DNA of 15,781 bases from an uncultured Clostridia bacterium (GCA_947629965.1 CANRFS010000019.1:1-15781); one strand, 5' to 3'; shown: positions 8,124 to 14,873, numbered from the stretch's first letter. A program made the numbers and translations. Notes: generated by a model from the sequence alone, not told the origin.

Positions 8124-8380
8124 TTATGGAGAGTACTTTATTATATAGATTCAGGTTATGGGATACAACTAATTGTAGATGATTCAGAAAAATGCAATGG
8201 AAGGATTGAATCGATAACTTTAGGTGTAGATGACCACCAGAATTGATTAGATATAATCTTGATGCAGAAATTTTAAAGTTGATTACATTACCTATTGTGC
8301 CTGTTGTAAGACTAAAAGATGGGGTCAAAGTTTTTAAGGGTAATGGAACCAAAGAGGCCCCTTATGAATTGTCATTATAA
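8109..8380 (+). pseudogene. Decayed, internally deleted paralogue of the pilin-like gene
   Basis: The + strand translates from 8115 as KNILWRVLYYIDSGYGIQLI, which matches NNLLWKAIYDSDSSFGLQLI in the pilin-like gene downstream (about 9216-9275). After an apparent 1-base deletion near 8236 it continues as PPELIRYNLDAEI and ends VVRLKDGVKVFKGNGTKEAPYELSL with TAA at 8378-8380. This matches the downstream ending KVKDTAIVIAGTGTVDEPYILRLP. The start codon, the hydrophobic pilin segment and most of the middle are missing. The frame change here is not at a CGG, so this copy is degraded rather than recoded. Confidence 0.7.
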
Positions 8381-8441
8381 AAGTATTTGATGAATAGTGA
8401 CATTTATTAATAATAAAATTGTTGATATATAAATCAAGGAT

Positions 8442-8486
8442 AAAAATGTAACCAAAAAAATAAAAATCAGAGGTTACATTTTTTTT
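8442..8486 (+). terminator. Terminator after the pilin relic
   Basis: A perfect 12-bp stem (8442-8453 AAAAATGTAACC with 8472-8483) has an 18-nt A-rich loop and is followed by further T residues to 8486. Because the arms end in A and T runs it could work in both directions. Stretch 8487-8556 is AT-rich with no gene. Confidence 0.7.
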
Positions 8487-8556
8487 ATGGATAAATTTTA
8501 ATAATTAATATAAAAGTAATATGTAAATTAATAATTATATAAAATAGCCATAATTA

Positions 8557-8586
8557 TTGCCAAAGTAAATAATAAAAATTTATAAT
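8557..8586 (+). promoter_or_regulatory. Promoter of the pilin-like gene
   Basis: TTGCCA (8557-8562) and a perfect TATAAT (8581-8586) are separated by 18 bp. The expected start of transcription is near 8593, and the Shine-Dalgarno AAGGGAGTG at 8609-8617 serves ATG 8626. Confidence 0.6.
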
Positions 8587-8625
8587 AAAAAATATAAAAA
8601 AACAAAAGAAGGGAGTGAAAGACAC

Positions 8626-9964
8626 ATGAACGAAACAAAAATAAAGGAAAAAACAAAAATCACGCAAAATTACAATGAATTATATGAAAATCCTGTAGGG
8701 GCAGATGGCTCTGTCTGCATGTACTCCGAAGAACCAGCCCGAAATAAAAGCATCAGAAACAGACTCATTGCAAACAGAAATTTCATTTTTAACGGGCGGA
8801 CGAGGGTCCCGTCCGCCATTACAAAATCCAGATATCAAACACAAAAATCTAAATTCTAAGGCAGGCATTACCCTAATAGCATTAATAATCACAATAGTCG
8901 TAATGCTAATACTAGTAGCAGTAACTATAAGTGTAGCATTAAATGGAGGTCTAATAGATAAAGCACAAGAAGCAAAAACGAAAACAGAAGAAGCCAAAAT
9001 ACAAGAAAAAGATTTACTTACAGGAAGAATAAAAATAGGTGGCAAATGGTACGATTCACTGGATGAATACTTAGAAAATAATCCATCGGATGACCAAAAC
9101 GACGAATCATCAAAGTGGGGAGAAGGTGAAAATGTAGGTAAATTAGCAACAGAAGTGCTGAAAGTAGATTCTAATGCAACAGAAGTAGAAAAAAAAGGAC
9201 CTTATGTGAGATATAATAATTTATTATGGAAGGCTATATATGACTCTGATTCTAGTTTTGGTTTACAGCTAATCTCTGTTGAACCTATCGAAAACATGAC
9301 TTTCGGATCACAAGATCCAACTGTGAATGCCAATGATCTAAATTACGATGGAAATGAGATTGTTGACGAAGGTGCTTTGCACGCTATCGCTTCTCAAAAC
9401 CATGGTCCAGAACGTGTAAGGGAAGCTTTGGATTCGAAGTTATCTAAAGGGCCTGACGACGTTATGGCCGCAATTCGACCATTTTGTTCTAGTCCTGACT
9501 TCTCAGAATGGTCGAATTTCTCGAAGCTAACTGCTCCGGCCGATATGCCCGAAAATTTCAAGTGGTTTGATCGGTCGTTTGATAGATGATCCAAGAGTTA
9601 ATGTTGGACTCGATTCTTACAAAGAGCTCACTGATTATTCTTCGTTAGTGAATTGTGGACTTAGTATGGGGAGCTTTGGTGGCGCCCTATTGCCGAGCTT
9701 CGATTCGAAATTCGTCCCTCCTGATGAAGCGAAGGATTACGGGTGGAAGGCCTCGTTTGGTGGTGGAGTCTTTTACATTAGCGTTGCGGGGCGGACCTGC
9801 TTACAAGGAGCTCTTCGGTGCCTATATACAGCGGAGAGAAGACACATTACAATTTCGATTCTATTTCGCTAGATCTTTATGGGATTGTTAAGGTTAAAGA
9901 TACTGCCATTGTAATTGCGGGGACTGGAACTGTTGACGAGCCATATATTTTAAGGTTACCTTAA
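8626..9964 (+). CDS. Type IV pilin-like surface protein, expressed through up to four +1 recoding events at CGG
   Basis: With ATG 8626 (SD AAGGGAGTG at 8609-8617) and the C of CGG skipped at 8797, 9572, 9792 and 9832, the gene reads continuously to TAA 9962-9964 as 444 residues. A long polar leader (about 1-80) ends in LNSKAG and is followed by a type IV prepilin-like hydrophobic helix, ITLIALIITIVVMLILVAVTI (81-101). The usual Glu5 of mature pilins is Ala here. An acidic coiled stretch and a large outer domain follow, ending GTGTVDEPYILRLP. That ending matches the relic at 8109-8380, which supports the recoded reading of the 3' end. From about 9235 onward codon use is visibly richer in G/C than in the rest of the window. 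An alternative start, ATG 8705 in the second frame behind TAGGGG, would remove the need for the first shift. A prepilin peptidase lies downstream at 10808. The partner or function is unknown. Confidence 0.78.
8795..8817 (+). other. GC-rich hairpin overlapping the first CGG of the pilin-like gene
   Basis: GGCGGACG (8795-8802) pairs perfectly with CGTCCGCC (8810-8817) around a 7-nt loop. Such a stem is exceptional in this AT-rich window. The CGG at 8797 lies in its 5' arm, so the structure could pause ribosomes there. Confidence 0.6.
8797..8800 (+). other. Probable +1 recoding site CGGA (Gly58 of the pilin-like protein)
   Basis: From ATG 8626, AAC GGG (C)GGA CGA GGG switches to the frame that encodes the hydrophobic pilin segment. 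The 0-frame would stop at 8857-8859. The site is real only if 8626 is the start; from ATG 8705 the CGG is out of phase. The P-site codon is GGG. Confidence 0.65.
9572..9575 (+). other. +1 recoding site CGGT (Gly316 of the pilin-like protein)
   Basis: TTT GAT (C)GGT CGT TTG continues as FDGRLIDDPRVNVG, while the 0-frame stops at 9587-9589. The P-site codon is GAT. Confidence 0.85.
9792..9795 (+). other. +1 recoding site CGGA (Gly389 of the pilin-like protein)
   Basis: GCG GGG (C)GGA CCT GCT TAC gives AGGPAYKELFGAY, while the 0-frame stops at 9870-9872. The P-site codon is GGG. Confidence 0.85.
9832..9835 (+). other. +1 recoding site CGGA (Gly402 of the pilin-like protein)
   Basis: ATA CAG (C)GGA GAG AAG gives YIQGEKTHYNFDS and leads to the C-terminus shared with the relic. 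The previous and this site are only 40 bases apart. A CGG at 9816-9818 between them (TTC GGT) is out of phase and causes no shift. The P-site codon is CAG. Confidence 0.86.
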
Positions 9965-10026
9965 TAGATACTCTAGATTAGTTGTTTAATGTTATATCTA
10001 ATATGTTTATAAGAACAAAGTGCAAC

Positions 10027-10059
10027 GCCTATAATACAGTTTGAAACTGCATCGTAGGC
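10027..10059 (+). other. Imperfect stem-loop in the 9965-10294 gap
   Basis: An outer stem 10027-10032/10054-10059 and an inner stem 10037-10040/10046-10049 enclose internal loops. It lacks a T tract, so it is not an obvious terminator. It might be part of a small RNA or the 3' UTR. Apart from this, the terminator at 10112 and the promoter at 10243, I see nothing in the gap. Confidence 0.3.
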
Positions 10060-10111
10060 TTTAACTTTCTAATTAAGCCTGGAAATTTTAATAATAAGAT
10101 TTTAATCGACC

Positions 10112-10152
10112 ACTGTAAATTGAATTAAAAATTCAATTTACAGTTATTTTTA
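10112..10152 (+). terminator. Terminator downstream of the pilin-like gene
   Basis: A perfect 15-bp stem (10112-10126 with 10130-10144), loop AAA, is followed by the T-rich TATTTTTATT. It is about 150 bases after the stop codon. Confidence 0.82.
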
Positions 10153-10242
10153 TTGAAATACAATAATGTTTCTATGTAGGGGTTCTTATTATATTGATAA
10201 ACAAAATTGATGAAAAATTTCAATTACCATTATTACAAAATC

Positions 10243-10271
10243 TTGACATTGATTAAAGATATTGATAATAT
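10243..10271 (+). promoter_or_regulatory. Promoter of yqeG
   Basis: A perfect TTGACA (10243-10248), 17 bp, then TAATAT (10266-10271); GATAAT at 10264-10269 with a 15-bp spacer is a weaker alternative. The predicted leader is very short, since the Shine-Dalgarno GGAGGG is at 10285-10290. Confidence 0.6.
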
Positions 10272-10294
10272 ATAGGCATATAGTGGAGGGACAG

Positions 10295-10818
10295 ATGATT
10301 TTTTATCCAGACATATATTTAAATAATGTAAAAGAAATAACAATAGATTTGCTTAAGAAAAATGATATTAAAGGACTTTTATTAGATGTAGATAACACAC
10401 TTATTGATTTTGATCTAAAAATATTAGATGGTTCAAAAAAATGGTGTGATGATTTAAAAAAAGCTGGAATCCAGATATGTATTTTATCTAACACTAATAA
10501 AATAGAGAAAGTAAAGAGTGTAGCAAAAGAATTAGATTTGCAATACATAAATTTTGCAAAGAAGCCTTTTAAAAAAGGATTTATAAGAGCAATGAACTTA
10601 ATAAAACTAGATGCAAAAAATATTGCAGTAGCAGGAGATCAAATAATGACAGATGTTCTTCGGCGGAAACAGAATGGGAATGTTTACAATACTTACAAAA
10701 CCACTTCGGTAAAAAGGATGTATTTGTTACAAGAGTAAAAAGACCTTTCGAAAAGATTATAATAAACATGTATTTAAAAAAGGTAGAAAAGAAAGCGAGA
10801 GATAAAAATGTATTTTAA
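10295..10818 (+). CDS. yqeG: YqeG family HAD-IIIA phosphatase, expressed through two +1 recoding events at CGG
   Basis: A member of the YqeG branch of the HAD superfamily, a predicted phosphatase often encoded near ribosome-biogenesis genes. HAD motif I is LLLDVDNTLIDFD (Asp31, Asp33), motif II is the Ser-Asn of ILSNTN, the lysine region is FAKKPFKKGF, and motif III is AGDQIMTDVLGGNRMGMFTIL (Asp115, Asp120). Frame breaks occur at two in-frame CGG triplets, 10661 and 10707. Skipping the C in each gives TDVLGGNRMG and KPLGKKDVFVTR and a 173-residue protein, the normal family length. Reading without shifts ends at 10736-10738. I chose ATG 10295 because GGAGGG at 10285-10290 is correctly placed; the upstream TTG at 10262 lies in the promoter. 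The end overlaps the next gene by 11 bases. Confidence 0.93.
10661..10664 (+). other. +1 recoding site CGGC (Gly123 of YqeG)
   Basis: GTT CTT (C)GGC GGA AAC AGA restores the conserved DVLGGNR. The next CGG (10664-10666) is then out of phase (GGC GGA) and is read normally. The P-site codon is CTT. Confidence 0.93.
10707..10710 (+). other. +1 recoding site CGGT (Gly138 of YqeG)
   Basis: CCA CTT (C)GGT AAA AAG restores PLGKKDVFVTR. After the first shift, this frame would otherwise hit TAA directly after CGG. The P-site codon is CTT. Confidence 0.9.
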
Positions 10819-11554
10819 TGATGTACATATATTGTATTATACTGTATTTGCAATAGTTGGCGGAATAATAGGACAGTTTGTTGATTATTGTAACAAATGT
10901 TTTTTAGAAGAGAAAAAGATATTTTCTAAAGAAAATTTTTCAAAATATAAAAAGACAATGCTTCCGAATTATTTATTAATTTTAGGAACTGCAATAGGAT
11001 ATGTTGCTTTATTATATAAATTTGGATTACACACAGATTTTACCGAAAATTTATATTTAATTAAATACATAATTATTTTGCCAATGCTCTTGTGTGCATT
11101 TGTTGTAGATTTAAAAGAACAAATTATACCAAACAGACTAAATTTAACAATGTTTGAAATTGGTTTAATATTTGTATTTTTACATGGAATTATTAATATA
11201 AATGTAGCTATAAATATGTTATTAGGAATGCTTGCAGGTGGTGGAATATTTTTAATTATAACATTGATTGGAGGACTTATTGCAGGAAAAGAAGCAATGG
11301 GTATGGGCGATGTAAAATTGATGGCAGTATTAGGTATATTTTTTGGCTTGAATAATGTAATTGTAATATCTGTACTATCATTTTTAATAGGCGCAATTGT
11401 AAGTATAGTTTATATGATAATTAAACGAAAAGGTACAAATACATATATACCATTTGGTCCATTTATAGTTACATCAACCATTATAACTATATTTGTTCCA
11501 TTTAATATTTTATTTACTATGCTGATGGAAATTTTTACTTTAGGAATGTATTAA
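10808..11554 (+). CDS. Prepilin peptidase (A24 aspartic protease family)
   Basis: A 248-residue polytopic membrane protease predicted to cleave prepilin leaders at the cytoplasmic face. The two catalytic aspartates of the A24 family are visible: Asp101 in VVDLKEQIIPNRL and Asp168 in GMGDVKLMAVLG. Hydrophobic helices cover most of the remainder. The N-terminal methylase region of classical enzymes (GSFLNVVI and paired CxxC motifs) is degenerate: GQFVDYCNKC retains two cysteines and no second pair. N-methylation of its substrate is therefore uncertain. It overlaps yqeG by 11 bases. The pilin-like gene about 0.85 kb upstream is the obvious candidate substrate, by inference. Confidence 0.88.
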   Translation: MYFNDVHILYYTVFAIVGGIIGQFVDYCNKCFLEEKKIFSKENFSKYKKTMLPNYLLILGTAIGYVALLYKFGLHTDFTENLYLIKYIIILPMLLCAFVVDLKEQIIPNRLNLTMFEIGLIFVFLHGIININVAINMLLGMLAGGGIFLIITLIGGLIAGKEAMGMGDVKLMAVLGIFFGLNNVIVISVLSFLIGAIVSIVYMIIKRKGTNTYIPFGPFIVTSTIITIFVPFNILFTMLMEIFTLGMY

Positions 11555-11581
11555 TATAAATTAAAACTACTAAAGCAAAAG

Positions 11582-11620
11582 AGTAAAGAGTACCAAAGTT
11601 AAAAGTTAAAAGTAAAGAGT
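11582..11620 (+). repeat. Short direct repeats upstream of the M24 peptidase gene
   Basis: AGTAAAGAGT occurs at 11582-11591 and 11611-11620, with two AGTTAAA units between them. It may be simple low-complexity sequence or a binding site; nothing shows which. Confidence 0.4.
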
Positions 11621-11658
11621 GCAAAATTTTTTGACGAATTTTAGGGGAGGTGCAATTT

Positions 11659-12721
11659 ATGAATTATAAAATACGTGCTTTAAGAGAAAAATTAAAAAGT
11701 TTAAATCTCGAGGGGATGATAGTAACAAATCCTGTAAATATAAGATATCTTACAAATATAAAATCGGAGGGAATTTTATTAATTACAAGAAAAGAAAACA
11801 TCTTTTTAACCTATACTATGTATTTAGAAGATGTTAATAGAACATTAACAATTGATGATGAAATAATTGTAGCAGATATGAGAGATGTAACCCAAGAAGA
11901 AGCAGAAAACTTTTTTATATTTTGTGAAAATATAGGGTTTGAAGAAAACTATGTAACTTATGAACAATACAAGAGATTAAAACAAAGATATAGAATTAAT
12001 AATATGGTTGAAACTGAAAACATAATTGAAAAACAAAGAATGATTAAAAGCGAAGAAGAAATAGAAAAAATAAAAAAAGCTTGTGAAATTACTGATAATT
12101 GTTTTAAACATTTATTAGAATACATAAAAGAAGGAATGACAGAAAAGCAAATAGCTCTAGAAATCGAAAATTATTTTAGAACGCATGGAGCAGATGGAAT
12201 ATCATTTGATCCAGTTGTAGCAGTGCGGAGAAAATTCTTCTATACCACATTGGGAGCCAAGTGATAGAGCAGTAAAACATGCAGATCCAATTTTAATAGA
12301 CATGGGATGCAAATACAAAGGCTATTGTTCAGATATGACAAGAACTATATTTATGGGATGTATATTAGAGGAAATAAAACCAGTATATGACTTGGTATTA
12401 AAAAATCAAAAAAATGTTCTAGATGTAATGAGGAGTAACTATAATATAAAAACACTTTCAAGAGGCGTAGATGATAGCTTTAAATTAAATAATTATGTAT
12501 TAGTCCATTCATTAGGCCATGGTATAGGTTTAGATATACATGAAATACCTTTTATAAATTCTAAGAATGAAAGTTTTTTAAAAGAGAATATGGTGGTAAC
12601 AGATGAGCCAGGAATATATTTACCAGGAAAATATGGAATTAGAATTGAGGATACTGTATTAATATCAAAAACAGAGTGTATTCCACTTACTAAATCTGAA
12701 AAAGGATATGTTGTAATTTAA
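11659..12721 (+). CDS. M24 family aminopeptidase (Xaa-Pro peptidase), expressed through +1 recoding at CGG
   Basis: A 353-residue pita-bread metallopeptidase of the aminopeptidase P/prolidase family, which releases residues N-terminal to proline in the cytoplasm. A creatinase-like N-terminal domain (about 1-125, MIVTNPVNIRYLTN) is followed by the catalytic domain. The metal ligands are Asp214 (LIDMG), Asp225 (SDMTRT), His287 (HSLGHGIG), Glu316 (TDEPGIY) and Glu330 (RIEDTVL). The frame breaks at the in-frame CGG 12226. Skipping the C gives FDPVVAVGENSSIPHWEPSD, the expected family sequence. Without the shift translation ends at 12262-12264 and all five metal ligands are lost. I start at ATG 11659 behind GGGGAGG (11644-11650) rather than at GTG 11650, which overlaps that site. 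Confidence 0.93.
12226..12229 (+). other. +1 recoding site CGGA (Gly190 of the M24 peptidase)
   Basis: GCA GTG (C)GGA GAA AAT TCT restores VAVGENSS just upstream of the metal-binding residues. The P-site codon is GTG. Confidence 0.93.
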
Positions 12722-12772
12722 AATATACAGCTAACAGTTGTAAGCTTTTATAATTAAATAATATTTCAAATA

Positions 12773-12801
12773 TTGATTAACGGATAAAAATGATATATAA
12801 T
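12773..12801 (+). promoter_or_regulatory. Promoter of the acyl-CoA synthetase gene
   Basis: TTGATT (12773-12778) and a perfect TATAAT (12796-12801) are separated by 17 bp. The Shine-Dalgarno TAGGAGA follows, seven bases before ATG 12835. No clear terminator lies between the M24 gene and this promoter. Confidence 0.62.
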
Positions 12802-12834
12802 GTTAAAGCTAAATTTAATAGATAGGAGAAAAAT

Positions 12835-14700
12835 ATGAGAATATTAAAAGATTTCAATATACCAGATTTTAAATTTCCAAAATTTAAAATGAAAAATGTA
12901 GAAAATATCGACGAAGTAAAAGTAGACTATGAAGCATTAAAAAAGAAAAATAATGAGGAAAAAGATAAAAGTAAATATTACGAACAAACACATTATAAAA
13001 CAATAAAAGAGGTATTTGTAAGGTCAAGAGAAAAATATGCAAATGATGTCTGCATATTAGAAAAATTTAATCCTAAAGAAAGTTTTAAAGAAATTACATA
13101 CAAAGAATTTACAGACGATGTAATAGCACTTGGTACAGCACTTACCAATAAATATAATTTAAAAGATGAAAGAGTAGTTATTGTTGGTGAAAATACATAT
13201 AATTGGTATGTATCATATATGGCTATGCTTTGCGGAGTAGGTATTGCAGTTCCTACAGATAAAGAATTACCAGCAAACGAAATGCAAAATGTAATAATAC
13301 GCTCAAGGGCATCAGCTGTAATATATTCTGGTAAGAAGAAAGAAGTAATTAAAAAAATACAAGATAATCTTCCAGAAGTAAAATATTTTATTCAAATGAA
13401 TTCGGATGAAAAACTTGTTGGAAGAGAAGTTGGATTTAACACAGTCTTAAAAGAAGGTAAAGAAATGATTGCTTCTGGAGACAATTCATTTATGAAAATA
13501 CAAATTAATCCAGAAGACTTCAAAGTTTTAATATTTACATCTGGAACAACATCAAATGCTAAAGGAGTTATGATTTGCAATAGAAATCTTGCAGAAAATA
13601 TTAATGCAGTAAGTCCATACGTAAAATTAACTGAGGCAGATAGATTATTTTCTGTATTACCTTTGCATCATACTTATGAATCTTCAATAGGATTCTTATT
13701 ACCATTTGCAAACGGATGCTCGATTGCAATATGCCAAGGACTTAAATACATAGTTCCAAATTTAAAAGAAACTCAGCCAACAGCTATGCTTGCAGTGCCA
13801 CTATTAATAGAAAGTTTATATAAGAAAATAAATGCAACAATTGAAAAAAGTGGTAAAACAGGTCTTGTAAATTCTATGATACATGTAACTAATGCGTTAA
13901 AAAGTGTTGGAGTAGATATAAAGAGAAAAGTATTCTCAGAAATTTATGACAATTTAGGTGGAAAATTAAGAATAATAGTATCAGCTGCAGCACCAATAGA
14001 TGCAAAAATAGGTAAGTGGGTACAAGATATAGGAATAAGCTTTTTGCAAGGATATGGTTTAACAGAAACAGCTCCTATTGCAGCTTTAACTCCAGAATTT
14101 GATCCAAAAGTAGGATCTGCAGGAAAAGCTGTTGTATGTGCAGAATTAAAAATTGATAATCCAAACGAAAATGGCGAAGGCGAAGTATTAATTAAAAGTG
14201 AAACCTTAATGATAGGATATTATGAAGATGAAGAAGCAACAAACGAAGCTATAAAAATAGACGAAAATGGAAATAGATGGTTTCATTCTGGAGATGTTGG
14301 ATATTTAGATGAGGATGGCTTCTTATTTATAACAGGAAGAAGCAAAAACGTTATAGTAACACAAAATGGTAAGAATATATATCCAGAAGAAATAGAATTA
14401 ATGCTTGGAAATATACCAGAAATCAAAGAATGTATGGTATATGGTAAAGAAATAGAAGGAGAAAAAGAATTAGTAATTTCTGCTAAAGTAATACCAAATT
14501 ATGAAGAAATAGAAGAAAAACATGGAAAAGATTTAACTGATGAACAAATTCACGATATTATATGGGAAAAAATTAAGGAAGTAAATCATAAATTAACTTC
14601 ATATAAAGCAATAAAAAATTTAGAAATTAAAAAAGATGAATTTGTAAAAACAACAACAATGAAAATCAAACGATATGCAGAAATTCAAAAAAATAAGTAA
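12835..14700 (+). CDS. AMP-forming long-chain acyl-CoA synthetase family protein
   Basis: A 621-residue member of the adenylate-forming (ANL) superfamily, most like long-chain fatty acid-CoA ligases: ATP and a carboxylic acid give an acyl-adenylate, then an acyl-CoA. Visible motifs are LIFTSGTTSNAKGVMI (about 232-247), LPLHHTYE, GYGLTETAP (about 406-414), WFHSGDVGYLDEDGF (about 482-496), ITGRSKNVIVTQNGKNIYPEEIE, and a C-terminal lysine in TTTMKIKRY. The first 45 residues are a charged extension (FNIPDFKFPKFKMKN) without a recognised domain. Substrate chain length cannot be read from the sequence. No CGG codon occurs in 621 codons. Confidence 0.92.
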   Translation: MRILKDFNIPDFKFPKFKMKNVENIDEVKVDYEALKKKNNEEKDKSKYYEQTHYKTIKEVFVRSREKYANDVCILEKFNPKESFKEITYKEFTDDVIALGTALTNKYNLKDERVVIVGENTYNWYVSYMAMLCGVGIAVPTDKELPANEMQNVIIRSRASAVIYSGKKKEVIKKIQDNLPEVKYFIQMNSDEKLVGREVGFNTVLKEGKEMIASGDNSFMKIQINPEDFKVLIFTSGTTSNAKGVMICNRNLAENINAVSPYVKLTEADRLFSVLPLHHTYESSIGFLLPFANGCSIAICQGLKYIVPNLKETQPTAMLAVPLLIESLYKKINATIEKSGKTGLVNSMIHVTNALKSVGVDIKRKVFSEIYDNLGGKLRIIVSAAAPIDAKIGKWVQDIGISFLQGYGLTETAPIAALTPEFDPKVGSAGKAVVCAELKIDNPNENGEGEVLIKSETLMIGYYEDEEATNEAIKIDENGNRWFHSGDVGYLDEDGFLFITGRSKNVIVTQNGKNIYPEEIELMLGNIPEIKECMVYGKEIEGEKELVISAKVIPNYEEIEEKHGKDLTDEQIHDIIWEKIKEVNHKLTSYKAIKNLEIKKDEFVKTTTMKIKRYAEIQKNK

Positions 14701-14814
14701 GAATACTAGAAACTATCAAAATTAAAGATAATGGTTCGAGCTATTGAGTTTTGAATGTATTCATAATGAAATATTACAATTGTGTTACAATTTATTAAAA
14801 TGAACTTTTCTCTA

Positions 14815-14844
14815 TTGACAGAATAGTTTAAATTGTATTAAAAT
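14815..14844 (+). promoter_or_regulatory. Promoter of the final gene
   Basis: A perfect TTGACA (14815-14820) and TAAAAT (14839-14844) are separated by 18 bp. The upstream part of the gap (14701-14814) holds nothing I can identify. Confidence 0.6.
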
Positions 14845-14873
14845 AAGACTGTAAAAAATTACAAATGTTTTAA

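Noticed and set aside
8109..8380. Pilin relic as another recoded gene
   Set aside because: It has no CGG, has stops upstream in the matching frame, lacks a start and the pilin helix, and its frame change is an ordinary small deletion.
10262..10297. TTG 10262 as the yqeG start
   Set aside because: It lies between the -35 and -10 elements of the predicted promoter; ATG 10295 has a well placed GGAGGG.
11582..11620. CRISPR-like or tandem repeat array
   Set aside because: There are only two copies of a 10-base A-rich word and no spacer structure.
1371..12229. Sequencing or assembly errors as the cause of the frame breaks
   Set aside because: Random indels would not fall only on in-frame CGG, always be a single extra C, and never affect other codons or homopolymers (long A and T runs are intact). 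Raw reads could still test this.
1371..12229. Simple reassignment of CGG to another amino acid (Trp or Gln type)
   Set aside because: A triplet reassignment keeps the reading frame and would not restore the downstream sequences, which lie in the +1 frame.
780..12721. spoIIP, xseA, fhs, yqeG and the M24 gene as pseudogenes
   Set aside because: All motifs and lengths are intact apart from the CGG breaks, and housekeeping genes would not decay together with an identical lesion.
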